NCBI RefSeq assembly: GCF_900100115.1
Contig: NZ_FNKL01000001.1
Coordinates: forward strand, 310,001-374,000
Direction of reading: 5' to 3'
DNA: 64,000 nucleotides
Source of the DNA: Chryseobacterium soldanellicola
Lineage (GTDB): Bacteria; Bacteroidota; Bacteroidia; Flavobacteriales; Weeksellaceae
Shown one piece after another: positions 49,949 through 59,773 of the stretch. The translations under genes were made by a program, and so were the position numbers. The number at the start of each line of letters is the position of its first letter. Position 1 is the stretch's first letter. A model generated the notes under the pieces. It saw nothing but the letters and a program-made list of their open reading frames with translations. It made no database searches and was not told the DNA's origin.

Positions 49949-52288
49949 TTATTTTTTAATTGTTTTGATCGTTTGCTTAGAGCCGTCTTTCATTTCTAAT
50001 GTTACGATGTACATTCCTGATTTCAATTCTCCTAACTGAAGAGAAGAAGAAGGATTTGCGATTGTTTTCACCAATCTTCCTGAAATATCGTTAATAAGAA
50101 CGTTTTTCACTTTAGAAGCATCTGAAATATTCAGCACATCAGCAAATGGGTTCGGATATACTTTAAGATCATTTTTAGCATTCGATGTTTCATTTGTTGC
50201 CAATACAGAAGCATCATATGCTGAAATCTGGAACTGGCCGTCTGTACCTGATCCCGAAGAATATCTCCAAACGCTTACTAATAAAGTAGCTCCCGGAGTC
50301 TGACCCGTTAATGAAACTAAAGAGAAATTACCATCAGCAGAAGAATCATCATCACAAGCAACAGACGTTAATGATCCGCAAGATCCGCTGAATACATTGA
50401 TAACCGAATCTGTGTAAGTAGAACCTGCAACTGAATTTGTTTCAATTTTTAATGTTCCGGAAGCAGGAACCACTACGGAATACCATACATTATTAGTTGA
50501 ACTTGTCTGACAAGATTGTGCTGTACCATCAGCAGTTGCCCCCACGTTTGTTGTTGTAATTGCATTAGCACCAAATGTACCTCCTACTGTTAAAGGAGTT
50601 GGGTTAGCACAGTTATCATTTGCCGGTGGTGGTGGCGGAGTTCCGATACAAATATTAAAGCTCGCGTTATATCCTGCGCCAGAATACGTATATACTCTTA
50701 CATAATAGGTTTGCCCAGGTGTTAATCCACTTACAGTAGCCGTGTTAGGATCTGAACATAAAACGCTTGTCTGAGCACCGCAAGCCCCACTTAAAACCTG
50801 GAAATACATATCCGTGGTTGAACTTGTACCTGTTGAAACCACGCTTGACAAGGTCACAACATGTGAAGTACCCGTTGCCACAAAGCTATACCAAACATCA
50901 TCATCAGGATTTCCGTTACAAGGCGTAGCAGCCATAGATAAAGAGGCACCCAATGTATTACCGGCTGTTGTAACTCCACATGCTAAATCCGGATTTACCG
51001 TTAAACCGATAGCACCACCACAATTATCATTAGCAGGCGGAGCCGTTGCAGTTGTTGTAAATGATCTTACCGTACATGTTCCTGAGCTTGTAGATGCATT
51101 ATAAGATGTTACCGTATAATAATATACAGTAGACGGCATTAAAGCAGAAGCAAATGTGTATGAAGTAACATTACCTAAATCCACATTATTTACAATATCC
51201 GTACCTCCGGATGTTGTCCCAACAGTAAGCCTGTATCCGGTAGCTCCCGAAACCGCACCCCAAGAAATTGTAGGGATTGTGGAAACTCCTGTTGCCGCAG
51301 CTCCAGGCGAGCTTACACTTGGACAAGGCATTGCCAGCGTTGTAAATGTATTCTCTGTACATCCTGTAGCCAATCCTACAACGTTTTTAGGAATTACAGT
51401 TACGTAATACTGAGTTGAATATGATAACGGTGTTGCAGCAGGAATTGAATATGATGTAACATTTCCAACATCTACTCCATTCATGATGTTGGTCCCACCA
51501 GGTGTAGTCCCCATATTGATTACATAGCTAGACGTAATAGGTGTTGCCGACCAGGTAATTGTAGGGGTCACAGAAACTCCTGTTGCTGCATTTGCAGGTG
51601 CAGAAACTGTTGTACAAGAAGGCACTGTTGTTGGCGGCGGTACATTAGCATCAAATGCAATTACCGGTCTTCTATAGTTAGATGAAGTAAGCGTAGCCCC
51701 AAAAGTACCTGTTGTATTCACATATTTCGTAGTATTACTGTTTGAAGTATTAATACAAGGGCTGCTGTATTCATACTGCCAATAAATGGTAGATGCCTGA
51801 GCAGTAGTTTGCACATATTCCGTAAAAACTGCAAGATTGCTTCCTGCTGTATAAACGAAATTAGTAGAATGCTGAAACTGCTTAAATCCCGCGGTGCTTC
51901 CTACCGCTGTTTGAGGATTTGAATCATAAACCAATGTAGCAGTACCGGTTTCTGTTGCCCAATCAGGAGATCCTGATCCGAAATCTGTAGCAGTTGTATT
52001 TTTCAGATAAATTCTAAAATTCGCGCCTGCATTTAAGGTTCCCGAAGACGTTGATCTTTTGAAATAAGTTGACGTGATCGTACCGTTTGCGATATTATCC
52101 AATTGAGAAGCCGGAATGATAAAAGCCATTCTTTGCTTGTCATTGGCCGTCGTGTTGCTTCTCAGCACCGAATACGTGATGTTGTCAACATTTGATGAGC
52201 ACGTATTGACAGGATAAGCTTGACCCTGATACAATTGACAGGTGATCAGACCCGTCAAGAGTGAAAAAAATAGAAATAGTTTTTTCAT
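49949..52288 (-). CDS. T9SS type A surface protein with FN3-like modules
   Basis: A 779-residue exported protein. The signal peptide is followed by an N-terminal beta-rich domain (about 25-215, CSSNVDNITYSVLRSN, then WQYEYSSPCINTS) that differs from those of its neighbours. Two FN3-like repeats follow (SCTTVSAPANAATGVSVTPT and SVSSPGAAATG). Two beta-sandwich domains come next: NDNCGGAIGLTV, with DDVWYSFVATGTS, and NDNCANPTPLTV, with NNVWYSVVVPASG. The T9SS type A sorting domain ends it (KVYPNPFADVLNISDAS). The second beta-sandwich is almost the same as in the neighbour at 47125, so modules are being shared between these genes. Confidence 0.85.
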   Translation of the reverse strand: MKKLFLFFSLLTGLITCQLYQGQAYPVNTCSSNVDNITYSVLRSNTTANDKQRMAFIIPASQLDNIANGTITSTYFKRSTSSGTLNAGANFRIYLKNTTATDFGSGSPDWATETGTATLVYDSNPQTAVGSTAGFKQFQHSTNFVYTAGSNLAVFTEYVQTTAQASTIYWQYEYSSPCINTSNSNTTKYVNTTGTFGATLTSSNYRRPVIAFDANVPPPTTVPSCTTVSAPANAATGVSVTPTITWSATPITSSYVINMGTTPGGTNIMNGVDVGNVTSYSIPAATPLSYSTQYYVTVIPKNVVGLATGCTENTFTTLAMPCPSVSSPGAAATGVSTIPTISWGAVSGATGYRLTVGTTSGGTDIVNNVDLGNVTSYTFASALMPSTVYYYTVTSYNASTSSGTCTVRSFTTTATAPPANDNCGGAIGLTVNPDLACGVTTAGNTLGASLSMAATPCNGNPDDDVWYSFVATGTSHVVTLSSVVSTGTSSTTDMYFQVLSGACGAQTSVLCSDPNTATVSGLTPGQTYYVRVYTYSGAGYNASFNICIGTPPPPPANDNCANPTPLTVGGTFGANAITTTNVGATADGTAQSCQTSSTNNVWYSVVVPASGTLKIETNSVAGSTYTDSVINVFSGSCGSLTSVACDDDSSADGNFSLVSLTGQTPGATLLVSVWRYSSGSGTDGQFQISAYDASVLATNETSNAKNDLKVYPNPFADVLNISDASKVKNVLINDISGRLVKTIANPSSSLQLGELKSGMYIVTLEMKDGSKQTIKTIKK

Positions 52289-52637
52289 ACTTAGTAAATT
52301 AAAATTAGGAGGTAAATGTAGAAAAATTATTCAATTAATATCAAAGATTTCAATATTTTTTTAAACAATAAACATATAAATCACCAAATAGTTACAAATA
52401 ATCAAACGTTTATTTAATTTTTCCTAACAATTCAACAATAAATGAATTATTTATAATTAAATGATTATCAATAATTTGCCTCCCTGATCTCAACCTGGGA
52501 CTTTTTAACATGTGGTATGAAAAATATTTAAATAATAGATTAAAAAAATATTAACTTTTTATTAACATCAACAAAAAAAGTGACTGAAAAGCCACTTTTT
52601 TATTATCTGTTTTTATTATCTGTTTTTATTATACTTA
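52289..52637. other. A/T-rich gap between dnaE and the T9SS cluster
   Basis: A 349-base gap holding the upstream region of the 52288 gene (a near-consensus TACATTTA box about 25 bases before its ATG), the dnaE terminator (52575-52600) and a short direct repeat of TTATTATCTGTTTTT near 52600-52630. No gene seen. Confidence 0.6.
52575..52600 (-). terminator. dnaE terminator
   Basis: AAAAAGTG and CACTTTTT arms with an inner CTG/CAG-like pairing. It lies 38 bases past the dnaE stop. Confidence 0.8.
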
Positions 52638-55600
52638 TTAATTTAAGTAAAATTCATACTTATTGAGAAGCTGAATTTCCTTAATCAGATCACCATTTAA
52701 ATCAACCGAATGCTTCATCGACTGTACCTCGATCTGAGAATCGTCCTCAATATTTTTAATGAAAAATTTTAACTTCTGATTTCCCTGATTCCTTTCAAGA
52801 ACGGTTCTGAAGAATGTAAGGTCTTCCGGCCTGAAATCCATAACATCCATGACCAGAGAAATGCTTTTTGCAAATCTTTCGAAGGCTTCCTGAAGCTCGA
52901 TCACATCATTTACATTCACAAAAACACGCCCGTCCTTCACCTGGGCAAATTTAATTTTAAAAATAACAAAACGCTGAACTTCAAGCTTTTCCTTCAATCT
53001 CATATAATCCCTGTCACCCAGCCTAAAAGAATATGACCCGGAATAGTCTTCAAGGGTAACAAAAGCTACTTTTTCACCACTTTTGAAACCATCCTGAACT
53101 CTATATTCGGTGATTAAACCTGCAACGGTGTATTCTTTACCGGCACCGCCATTTTCTCTTTCTTTCTGTAACGTTTTCCAGTCTTTTTTCTTTTCTTCAA
53201 ATAATTCTTCCTGCTTATTGGCAAAAGCCTGCTCTTTATAAGCATCAACCTCATCAAGATTTAGGAATAAAAAATTACCTTTTGGTTCGGCTTTTTTGGT
53301 GACTTCTTCAATAATTTCCTCTTCGCCAACAGACAATTCATCAGAAACAATTTCTATAAGATCCGCCACCTCATCCACCACGTCTTTTTCAAGAATAGGA
53401 ACTTCATCCGTAACCACTTTTTCTTCTTCTTTCTCCAATACCGCTTTTTTAGAAAGTTGCCCCTGCATAAACTGGTAATGATATTTAAACTCATCCAGCG
53501 GGTGCGCAGAAAGATAGAAACCAATGATTTCCTTTTCCTTATTTAACTTATGCATATTCGGCCATTCCGGACAAGGTGCTAGTTTTGGCTGCTCGATCTG
53601 AACTTCTTCCGCAAAATCTGCAAAAAGAGAATTTTCCATCTCATTTTTACTTTCCTGGAAGCTTTGTCCGTATCTTATCAATCGTTCCAAATTTGTTCTT
53701 CCCGCCATGTCAATATCAAAATACTGCCCTCTGTGGAAAGAATCCAGCTCATCAAAAGCTCCCGCCAACACTAAACTTTCCGCCACTCTTTTATTCATTT
53801 GAGAAGGCATAATTCTTTCAAAAAAATCATAGATATTTCTGAATCTTCCGTTTGCGCGTTCCCTTGTGATGGCTTCACTCGGCCCTTCTCCGATGCCTTT
53901 GATCGCTCCCAACCCAAAACGGATCTGCCCTTTTTCGTTTACCGAGAATTTATACTGTGATTCATTCACATCCGGCCCTAGAACATCAACTCCGATACTT
54001 TTACAATCCTCCATAAACATAGTAATTGAGTCTGTATTGTTGATGTTGTTACTCATTACACTTGCCATATATTCTGCCGGATAATTTGCTTTCAAATATG
54101 CTGTATGATAAGCAATTAAGGCATAACAGGTAGAGTGGGATTTGTTGAAGGCATATTCTGCAAAGGCCTTCCAGTCATTCCAGATTTTTTCTAAGCGTTC
54201 TTCATTAAGATTGTTTTTCTTTCCGCCTTCGATGAATTTCGGGTACATTTTATTCAGAACGTCGATCTGCTTTTTACCCATCGCTTTTCTTAACGTATCG
54301 GCTTCACCTTTTGTAAAGTTGGCCAATTTTTGAGATAAAAGCATTACCTGCTCCTGGTATACGGTAATTCCGTAGGTTTCCTTTAAATATTCTTCTGTTT
54401 CGGGTAAATCATAGACAATTTCTTCAATTCCATGTTTTCTGTTAATGAAATTCGGGATATATTTAATCGGACCCGGTCGATAAAGAGCATTCATCGCAAT
54501 AAGATCGGCAAAAACCGTTGGCTTAAGCTCCCGCATGTATTTTTGCATTCCGGGGCTTTCATATTGGAAAATCCCGACCGTTCTTCCTTCTTTAAATAAT
54601 TGATAAGTTTTGGTGTCATCCAGCGGAATCGTATCCGGATCGATGTCAACATTGTGTCTTTCTTTAACGAGTTTTAAAGCGTCTTTGATAATTGTCAGCG
54701 TACGAAGACCAAGGAAATCCATTTTCAGAAGACCTGCACTTTCCGCCACTGAGTTATCAAACTGGGAGACCAAAATGTCTGCATCTTTTGCCGCGATCGT
54801 AACCGGAACAAGATTACTCACATCTTCCGGCGTAATAATTACCCCACAAGCATGAATTCCTGTATTTCTGATACATCCTTCCATTTTCCTGGCACTCGAG
54901 AGCACGTCAAAACGCGGATCATTCGGGCTGTCAAGAACATACCGCATTTCGTCAACAAGCTGCTGTTCTTCAGGCTTTAATTTATCATATTTTGCCAAAG
55001 CTTTCGCAATATTCATTCCGGGGGTGGAAGGAATTAATTTAGCAATATTATTGGTTTCAGGAATTGAAAGATCTAAAACCCTTCCGGCATCTTTAATCGC
55101 TGATTTACCACCCAAAACCGAGTACGTAATGATCTGAGCAACCTGGCTCTGACCATATTTATCAATAACCCATTTAATAACCCTGTCACGCCCCTCATCA
55201 TCAAAATCGATATCAATATCGGGCATTGAAACCCTTTCCGGATTCAAGAATCTCTCAAAAAGGAGATCATATTTAATAGGGTCAACATTGGTAATCCCGA
55301 TCGTGTAAGCTACTGCAGAACCTGCCGCAGAACCACGTCCCGGACCAACCCAAACTCCCATTTTCCGGGCTTCGTTACAGAAATCCTGTACAATAAGGAA
55401 ATAACCGGGATATCCTGTATTAGCAATTACATCCAATTCAAAATCAAGACGTTCCTTGATTTCATCGGTAATTACTTGGTATCTTTTTCTGGCTCCTTCG
55501 TATGTCAAATGTGTTAAATACGCCATCTCCCCTCGTTTACCGCCATCAATCTCATCTTCTGGGTTAAGAAATTCTTCCGGAATATCAAATTTAGGAAGCA

Positions 55601-57296
55601 AAACATCTCTTTTTAAGGTATATGGACTGAATTTTGCAAAAAACTCTTCATAAGCCTCAAAAGCATCCGGGTACGCCAGAAAAGCCTCTTTTATTTCATC
55701 AGAATTTTTGATATAATATTCTCCTGTCGCAAGGCCTCTTCTTTTTCCAAATCCTTTTCCTACAGGTGTTGTCAGCTTTTCACCGTCCTTGATACAGCTT
55801 ACAATATCCTGAATATTAGAATCATCTTTATCGGTATAATAAGTCTCGTTCTGAGCTAAAATTTTAACATTATATTTATCTGCAAAATGCAGTAGAACGT
55901 CATTCAAATGCTCTTCTTCCGGTAGCTTATGGTTTTGGATCTGAACATAAAAATCATCTTCAAAAGTATCTTTCCACCATTTGAAAAGCTCCTCCCCTTT
56001 TTGCTCCCCTGTATTTAAAATCGCATCGGGAATATCTCCGTTAATCCCTGATGTTAAAGCAATTAAACCTTCTTTATATTGTGAAATTATTTCACGACTG
56101 ATCCTTGGAACTCCAAAATAAAAACCTTTCAAAAATCCAATACTTGAAAGTTTTGCTAAATTTTTATATCCATTAAAATCTTTCGCCAGCAAAACAACCT
56201 GTGTTCTTCTGTCGGGATCGTCTTTTGTAAACTGCTTCTGCTCGTACCGGTCTGAAATATAAAACTCACAGCCTACAACAGGAACTAATGACTCTGAGAC
56301 AGGTTCCTGCTCATTAAATTCTTCTCCATTTTCTTCTGCTTCCTGTTTTTTTGCTAAATATTCCTTGTGTTTTTTTGCTCTGTCGCTATTTGCTCCTTCA
56401 ACAGCCGAGACAAATTTGAAAGCCCCCATCATATTTCCCAGATCCACCATTCCGACAGCTGGGAAATTATCGTCAGAAGCTTTTTTAATCAAATCTGAAA
56501 TGCTGGAAGTCGCCATCAGCGTTGAAAAAACACTATGACTGTTGAAATTGAAATATTTCCCAAGATCAATCTCATCAATGCTTCCAAAATCGTTTTGCTT
56601 TTTCTTATTATTAAAATCGGCAACCTGCCTTCTGATAATAATCCCGAAAGGTTTGATCGGATCCGGATGCAGGGTCTTGAAATAAGCCAGCTGATCCTCT
56701 GAGGTTTTAAGAATTTCTGCAGGAATAACACCGATTCTCATCATTTCAAAGAAAACCTGGGCCGTTGCATTTACGTCGGCGGCGGCGTTGTGGGCTTCAT
56801 CGAATTTATTCCCGTACAGTTTTTCATAAAGCTCTTCCAGCTTCGGAGGCTTGAATTTTCCTCCGCGGCCACCTCCAAGCTGACAAAAATCGGTTCCCAA
56901 GATCATGGTATCGGCTTTTGGCTTTTCCTGAAGATTATCTTTTATATTTTTCCTGAAAAATTCGGCTCCTACAATATTGTAGTCAAACTCGACATTGTGC
57001 CCGGAAACCACTCTTACCCGATCTAAAACTTTGGAAAATTCTTCTAAAATCTCCTGCAGATCACGGCCTTCTTCATTGGCTATTTTGGTTGTAATCCCGT
57101 GGATTCTGGCGGCATTAAATGGTATATCGTATCCTTCTGGTTTTATGATATAATCCTGATTTTCAATTAAAACCCCATTATCATCGTGCAACTGCCATGC
57201 GATCTGAACCATTCTTGGCCAGTTATCTGAATCTGAAAGCGGTGCGTTGAAATTCTTAGGTAAACCTGTGGTTTCTGTATCAAAAACTAAATACAT
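52638..57296 (-). CDS. dnaE: DNA polymerase III alpha subunit with N-terminal DEDDh exonuclease
   Basis: A 1552-residue replicative polymerase with a fused proofreading domain. Residues 1-200 are a DnaQ-like exonuclease with all catalytic residues: D6 and E8 (FDTETTG), D105 (HNVEFDYN), H169 and D174 (AHNAAAD). A PHP domain (about 250-500) follows, but its metal motifs are degraded (MVDLGN instead of TDHGN) and it carries a charged insertion (about 300-335). The polymerase core has MPDIDIDFDD, with D695 and D697 as catalytic residues, and LLKMDFLGLR with the third Asp. A long acidic, low-complexity insertion (near residues 1290-1360) precedes the OB-fold. Fusion of exonuclease and polymerase makes the separate epsilon subunit less needed. 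Confidence 0.93.
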   Translation of the reverse strand: MYLVFDTETTGLPKNFNAPLSDSDNWPRMVQIAWQLHDDNGVLIENQDYIIKPEGYDIPFNAARIHGITTKIANEEGRDLQEILEEFSKVLDRVRVVSGHNVEFDYNIVGAEFFRKNIKDNLQEKPKADTMILGTDFCQLGGGRGGKFKPPKLEELYEKLYGNKFDEAHNAAADVNATAQVFFEMMRIGVIPAEILKTSEDQLAYFKTLHPDPIKPFGIIIRRQVADFNNKKKQNDFGSIDEIDLGKYFNFNSHSVFSTLMATSSISDLIKKASDDNFPAVGMVDLGNMMGAFKFVSAVEGANSDRAKKHKEYLAKKQEAEENGEEFNEQEPVSESLVPVVGCEFYISDRYEQKQFTKDDPDRRTQVVLLAKDFNGYKNLAKLSSIGFLKGFYFGVPRISREIISQYKEGLIALTSGINGDIPDAILNTGEQKGEELFKWWKDTFEDDFYVQIQNHKLPEEEHLNDVLLHFADKYNVKILAQNETYYTDKDDSNIQDIVSCIKDGEKLTTPVGKGFGKRRGLATGEYYIKNSDEIKEAFLAYPDAFEAYEEFFAKFSPYTLKRDVLLPKFDIPEEFLNPEDEIDGGKRGEMAYLTHLTYEGARKRYQVITDEIKERLDFELDVIANTGYPGYFLIVQDFCNEARKMGVWVGPGRGSAAGSAVAYTIGITNVDPIKYDLLFERFLNPERVSMPDIDIDFDDEGRDRVIKWVIDKYGQSQVAQIITYSVLGGKSAIKDAGRVLDLSIPETNNIAKLIPSTPGMNIAKALAKYDKLKPEEQQLVDEMRYVLDSPNDPRFDVLSSARKMEGCIRNTGIHACGVIITPEDVSNLVPVTIAAKDADILVSQFDNSVAESAGLLKMDFLGLRTLTIIKDALKLVKERHNVDIDPDTIPLDDTKTYQLFKEGRTVGIFQYESPGMQKYMRELKPTVFADLIAMNALYRPGPIKYIPNFINRKHGIEEIVYDLPETEEYLKETYGITVYQEQVMLLSQKLANFTKGEADTLRKAMGKKQIDVLNKMYPKFIEGGKKNNLNEERLEKIWNDWKAFAEYAFNKSHSTCYALIAYHTAYLKANYPAEYMASVMSNNINNTDSITMFMEDCKSIGVDVLGPDVNESQYKFSVNEKGQIRFGLGAIKGIGEGPSEAITRERANGRFRNIYDFFERIMPSQMNKRVAESLVLAGAFDELDSFHRGQYFDIDMAGRTNLERLIRYGQSFQESKNEMENSLFADFAEEVQIEQPKLAPCPEWPNMHKLNKEKEIIGFYLSAHPLDEFKYHYQFMQGQLSKKAVLEKEEEKVVTDEVPILEKDVVDEVADLIEIVSDELSVGEEEIIEEVTKKAEPKGNFLFLNLDEVDAYKEQAFANKQEELFEEKKKDWKTLQKERENGGAGKEYTVAGLITEYRVQDGFKSGEKVAFVTLEDYSGSYSFRLGDRDYMRLKEKLEVQRFVIFKIKFAQVKDGRVFVNVNDVIELQEAFERFAKSISLVMDVMDFRPEDLTFFRTVLERNQGNQKLKFFIKNIEDDSQIEVQSMKHSVDLNGDLIKEIQLLNKYEFYLN

Positions 57297-57537
57297 GTAT
57301 TTTCTTAGCTTTTTTAATTAAAGAGAATGTAAAGTTAGTGTAATTTTTTCAATTTTATTTAAAATGAAACAGTTGGTATCCTCCATAAACTACAATAATT
57401 TCAAATTAAATATTTAATAATCTGAATTAATTTTTTGATTATGTAATAAATACCCGAGAATGGTATTATTTAAGAATAAATTTTATTTTTTACTGATAAT
57501 TTCTTATACAAAACTCTTATATTATAATTATTTTATA

Positions 57538-57545
57538 TAAATTTG
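57538..57545 (+). promoter_or_regulatory. putative -7 promoter box TAAATTTG for the S8 protease gene
   Basis: Exact TAnnTTTG match 35 bases before the ATG at 57581. Confidence 0.55.
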
Positions 57546-57580
57546 CTTCTTGTACCTAGATTTAATATTTTACTACTGTT

Positions 57581-59698
57581 ATGAAGAAACATTTACTTCT
57601 AATAGGCACATTAGCGATTACTTTAGTAAGTGCGCAAAATAATGATGCTTTAAAAAGAGAATTTGAAAGACAAAACAAAGAGAACAGCGCAAAGTTTGAC
57701 TCTTATGTTGCAAAACGTTACGGAGCCAATAAGTCTCCTGAAGTTTTAAAGGAGATTGAAGAACAAAGAGCAAATTTGGCCGGATTCAGTGGTGATGTTC
57801 CTAATTTCTATAAAGCAGATGATCAAAATCAGATTTTAAATAATAATGTTGATGCTTTAACTACTGCAGGTGGTGTAAATGGACTTACAGGTGCTTTTAA
57901 AGGTGAAAACATTAAATATACAATATTTGACGGAGGAAGGATTTATGCGGCTCACACAGCATTCAACAATGCAGCAGGAAGAATAACAAACCTGGAAGCT
58001 GCAACTAATGCATATAGCGCACACTCTACAGGTGTTGCAAGTATTATCGGAGCTAAATCTTCTCCGTTATCAGCAACAAGCAACGGAGTACAAATTACTG
58101 GAAATGCTATGGGAATTGCGTTGAACTCGACAATGGATTCTTACAGATTTGCAACGACAACATTACCGGGTAATACAACAACAAGCACGGTTTTTGATAA
58201 AATTATAGCTGCTCAGCCTAAAATTTCAAACCATTCTTATGGAGTAAATGCTGCCTGGGATTATAAAACTACAGCAGACGGATATCCGGTTAACGGATGG
58301 TACTGGGGAGGAAATTATATTTCCGGAAACAATTATGATTTGATGGGAACTTATTACGGAAATGATCAAAATTATGATGCTATCGTATATAATAACCCTT
58401 CTTATACAATTGTAAAATCCGCAGGAAACTATTTTGATTATGGCCCTGGATTTGGAGGTACTTCAACTACAGGCTATTATTATAACGGAACTGGGTTTAC
58501 CGCTTATCCAGACGGGTTGGCACCTCCTACCAACTGTTCTCAAGGATTTGACTGTATCGGATATGGATCTCTGGCTAAAAATATTATTGTTGTAGGTGCT
58601 ACAGACATTATTACGACTAATAATTATAGATATCAAATTCCTGATGATGTGATGAGATCTAGCTATAGCAGTGCAGGACCAAGAGATGACGGTGGTATTA
58701 AACCGGATATTGCTGCTCCGGGTACTGATATTTGGATGGCTTCAACTGCAGAAAATACCACAGGAAGTGTTGCCTGGCAAATTAACAGCGGAACCTCTAT
58801 GTCTGCCCCTCAAGTAACAGGCATTATCGGTCTTTGGATGCAGATTTATAAATCATTATTCAACAATGCTGAGCTTAATGCAGCTGCAGCTAAAACATTA
58901 ATGGTACATTCAGCATCAGAAGCAGGAAATGTAGGACCAGACCCATGGTACGGCTGGGGATATATCAATGCTAAAAAAGGAGCTGAATTATTAGTTGGAA
59001 AATCTAATAACACCATTATATTCAATAATGAAACTTTAACAAGTGGAACTCCAAACAAAAAAGTAGTAAAAGCTACAGGAACTGAACCTTTAAAAGTTAC
59101 AATTTCCTGGATAGACCCTGAATATGTTGTTAGCTCAAACTTATGGTCAGACCTATATAACAACAGAGTTTCAAGACTTGTTAATGATTTAGATTTAAGA
59201 ATTATCGATACTGTTACCAATACGGTGTATTATCCTTGGAAATTAAATGCTACAAGCCCTATGACTCCCGCAACCAAAGCAGATAATACGGTGGACAATG
59301 TTGAGCAAGTTGTAATTGACGCTCCTGTTGCAGGAAGAAACTACAGAATTGAAATTTCAAATAAGGGAACTTTAAAAAACAATACCGGCGCAAACGCTCC
59401 TCAGAACTACTCTATTATTACAACAGGTTATACAGAACAGGTTTTAGGAACAGGAGAAATCGCTAAAGATGGCGGTATCACTATTGCTCCGACTCTTACA
59501 AAAGATTTTGTAAAAGTATTGAAAGCTCCTAAAAAATCAACTTTCAACGTGTATGAGTTATCTGGTAAAAAATTACAAAGTGGCGTAATCAATAGTGATG
59601 AGGCAAGCGTAGACTTATCTTCTTACACTAAAGGAATTTACATCATCGAAGTAAAAACCGATAAAGACACTGTTTCTAAAAAAGTTATCAAAGAATAA
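57581..59698 (+). CDS. T9SS-dependent S8 (subtilisin-like) serine peptidase
   Basis: A 705-residue secreted protease. The signal peptide is MKKHLLLIGTLAITLVSAQ. A short prodomain-like segment (about 20-100) precedes the catalytic domain. The triad is D117 (IFDGGRIYAAH), H148 (AHSTGVASIIG) and S406 (NSGTSMSAPQVTG). The oxyanion-hole Asn is in KSAGNYFDYG. A beta-sandwich (about 500-625) follows, then a T9SS type A sorting domain of about 75 residues ending KKVIKE. It probably degrades proteins outside the cell, alongside the two M36 enzymes. It is monocistronic, ending in a perfect 13-base-pair terminator. Confidence 0.93.
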   Translation: MKKHLLLIGTLAITLVSAQNNDALKREFERQNKENSAKFDSYVAKRYGANKSPEVLKEIEEQRANLAGFSGDVPNFYKADDQNQILNNNVDALTTAGGVNGLTGAFKGENIKYTIFDGGRIYAAHTAFNNAAGRITNLEAATNAYSAHSTGVASIIGAKSSPLSATSNGVQITGNAMGIALNSTMDSYRFATTTLPGNTTTSTVFDKIIAAQPKISNHSYGVNAAWDYKTTADGYPVNGWYWGGNYISGNNYDLMGTYYGNDQNYDAIVYNNPSYTIVKSAGNYFDYGPGFGGTSTTGYYYNGTGFTAYPDGLAPPTNCSQGFDCIGYGSLAKNIIVVGATDIITTNNYRYQIPDDVMRSSYSSAGPRDDGGIKPDIAAPGTDIWMASTAENTTGSVAWQINSGTSMSAPQVTGIIGLWMQIYKSLFNNAELNAAAAKTLMVHSASEAGNVGPDPWYGWGYINAKKGAELLVGKSNNTIIFNNETLTSGTPNKKVVKATGTEPLKVTISWIDPEYVVSSNLWSDLYNNRVSRLVNDLDLRIIDTVTNTVYYPWKLNATSPMTPATKADNTVDNVEQVVIDAPVAGRNYRIEISNKGTLKNNTGANAPQNYSIITTGYTEQVLGTGEIAKDGGITIAPTLTKDFVKVLKAPKKSTFNVYELSGKKLQSGVINSDEASVDLSSYTKGIYIIEVKTDKDTVSKKVIKE

Positions 59699-59720
59699 TG
59701 TATAAATAAATAGATATATT

Positions 59721-59750
59721 ACAAAATACTAACGCTTGTTAGTATTTTGT
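59721..59750 (+). terminator. terminator of the S8 protease gene
   Basis: ACAAAATACTAAC and GTTAGTATTTTGT, a perfect 13-base-pair stem with a GCTT tetraloop and a T run. It ends only ten bases before the next gene's -7 box. Confidence 0.92.
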
Positions 59751-59759
59751 TTTTTTATG

Positions 59760-59767
59760 TATATTTG
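59760..59767 (+). promoter_or_regulatory. putative -7 promoter box TATATTTG for the E1 fusion gene
   Basis: Exact TAnnTTTG match ending six bases before the ATG at 59774. It lies inside an in-frame upstream extension, arguing for the ATG as the true start. Confidence 0.55.
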
Positions 59768-59773
59768 CTTCCT

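Noticed and set aside
59747-59773. A nine-codon N-terminal extension of the E1 fusion protein
   Set aside because: It begins with TTG inside the upstream terminator and spans the promoter box; the ATG at 59774 gives a normal N-terminus.
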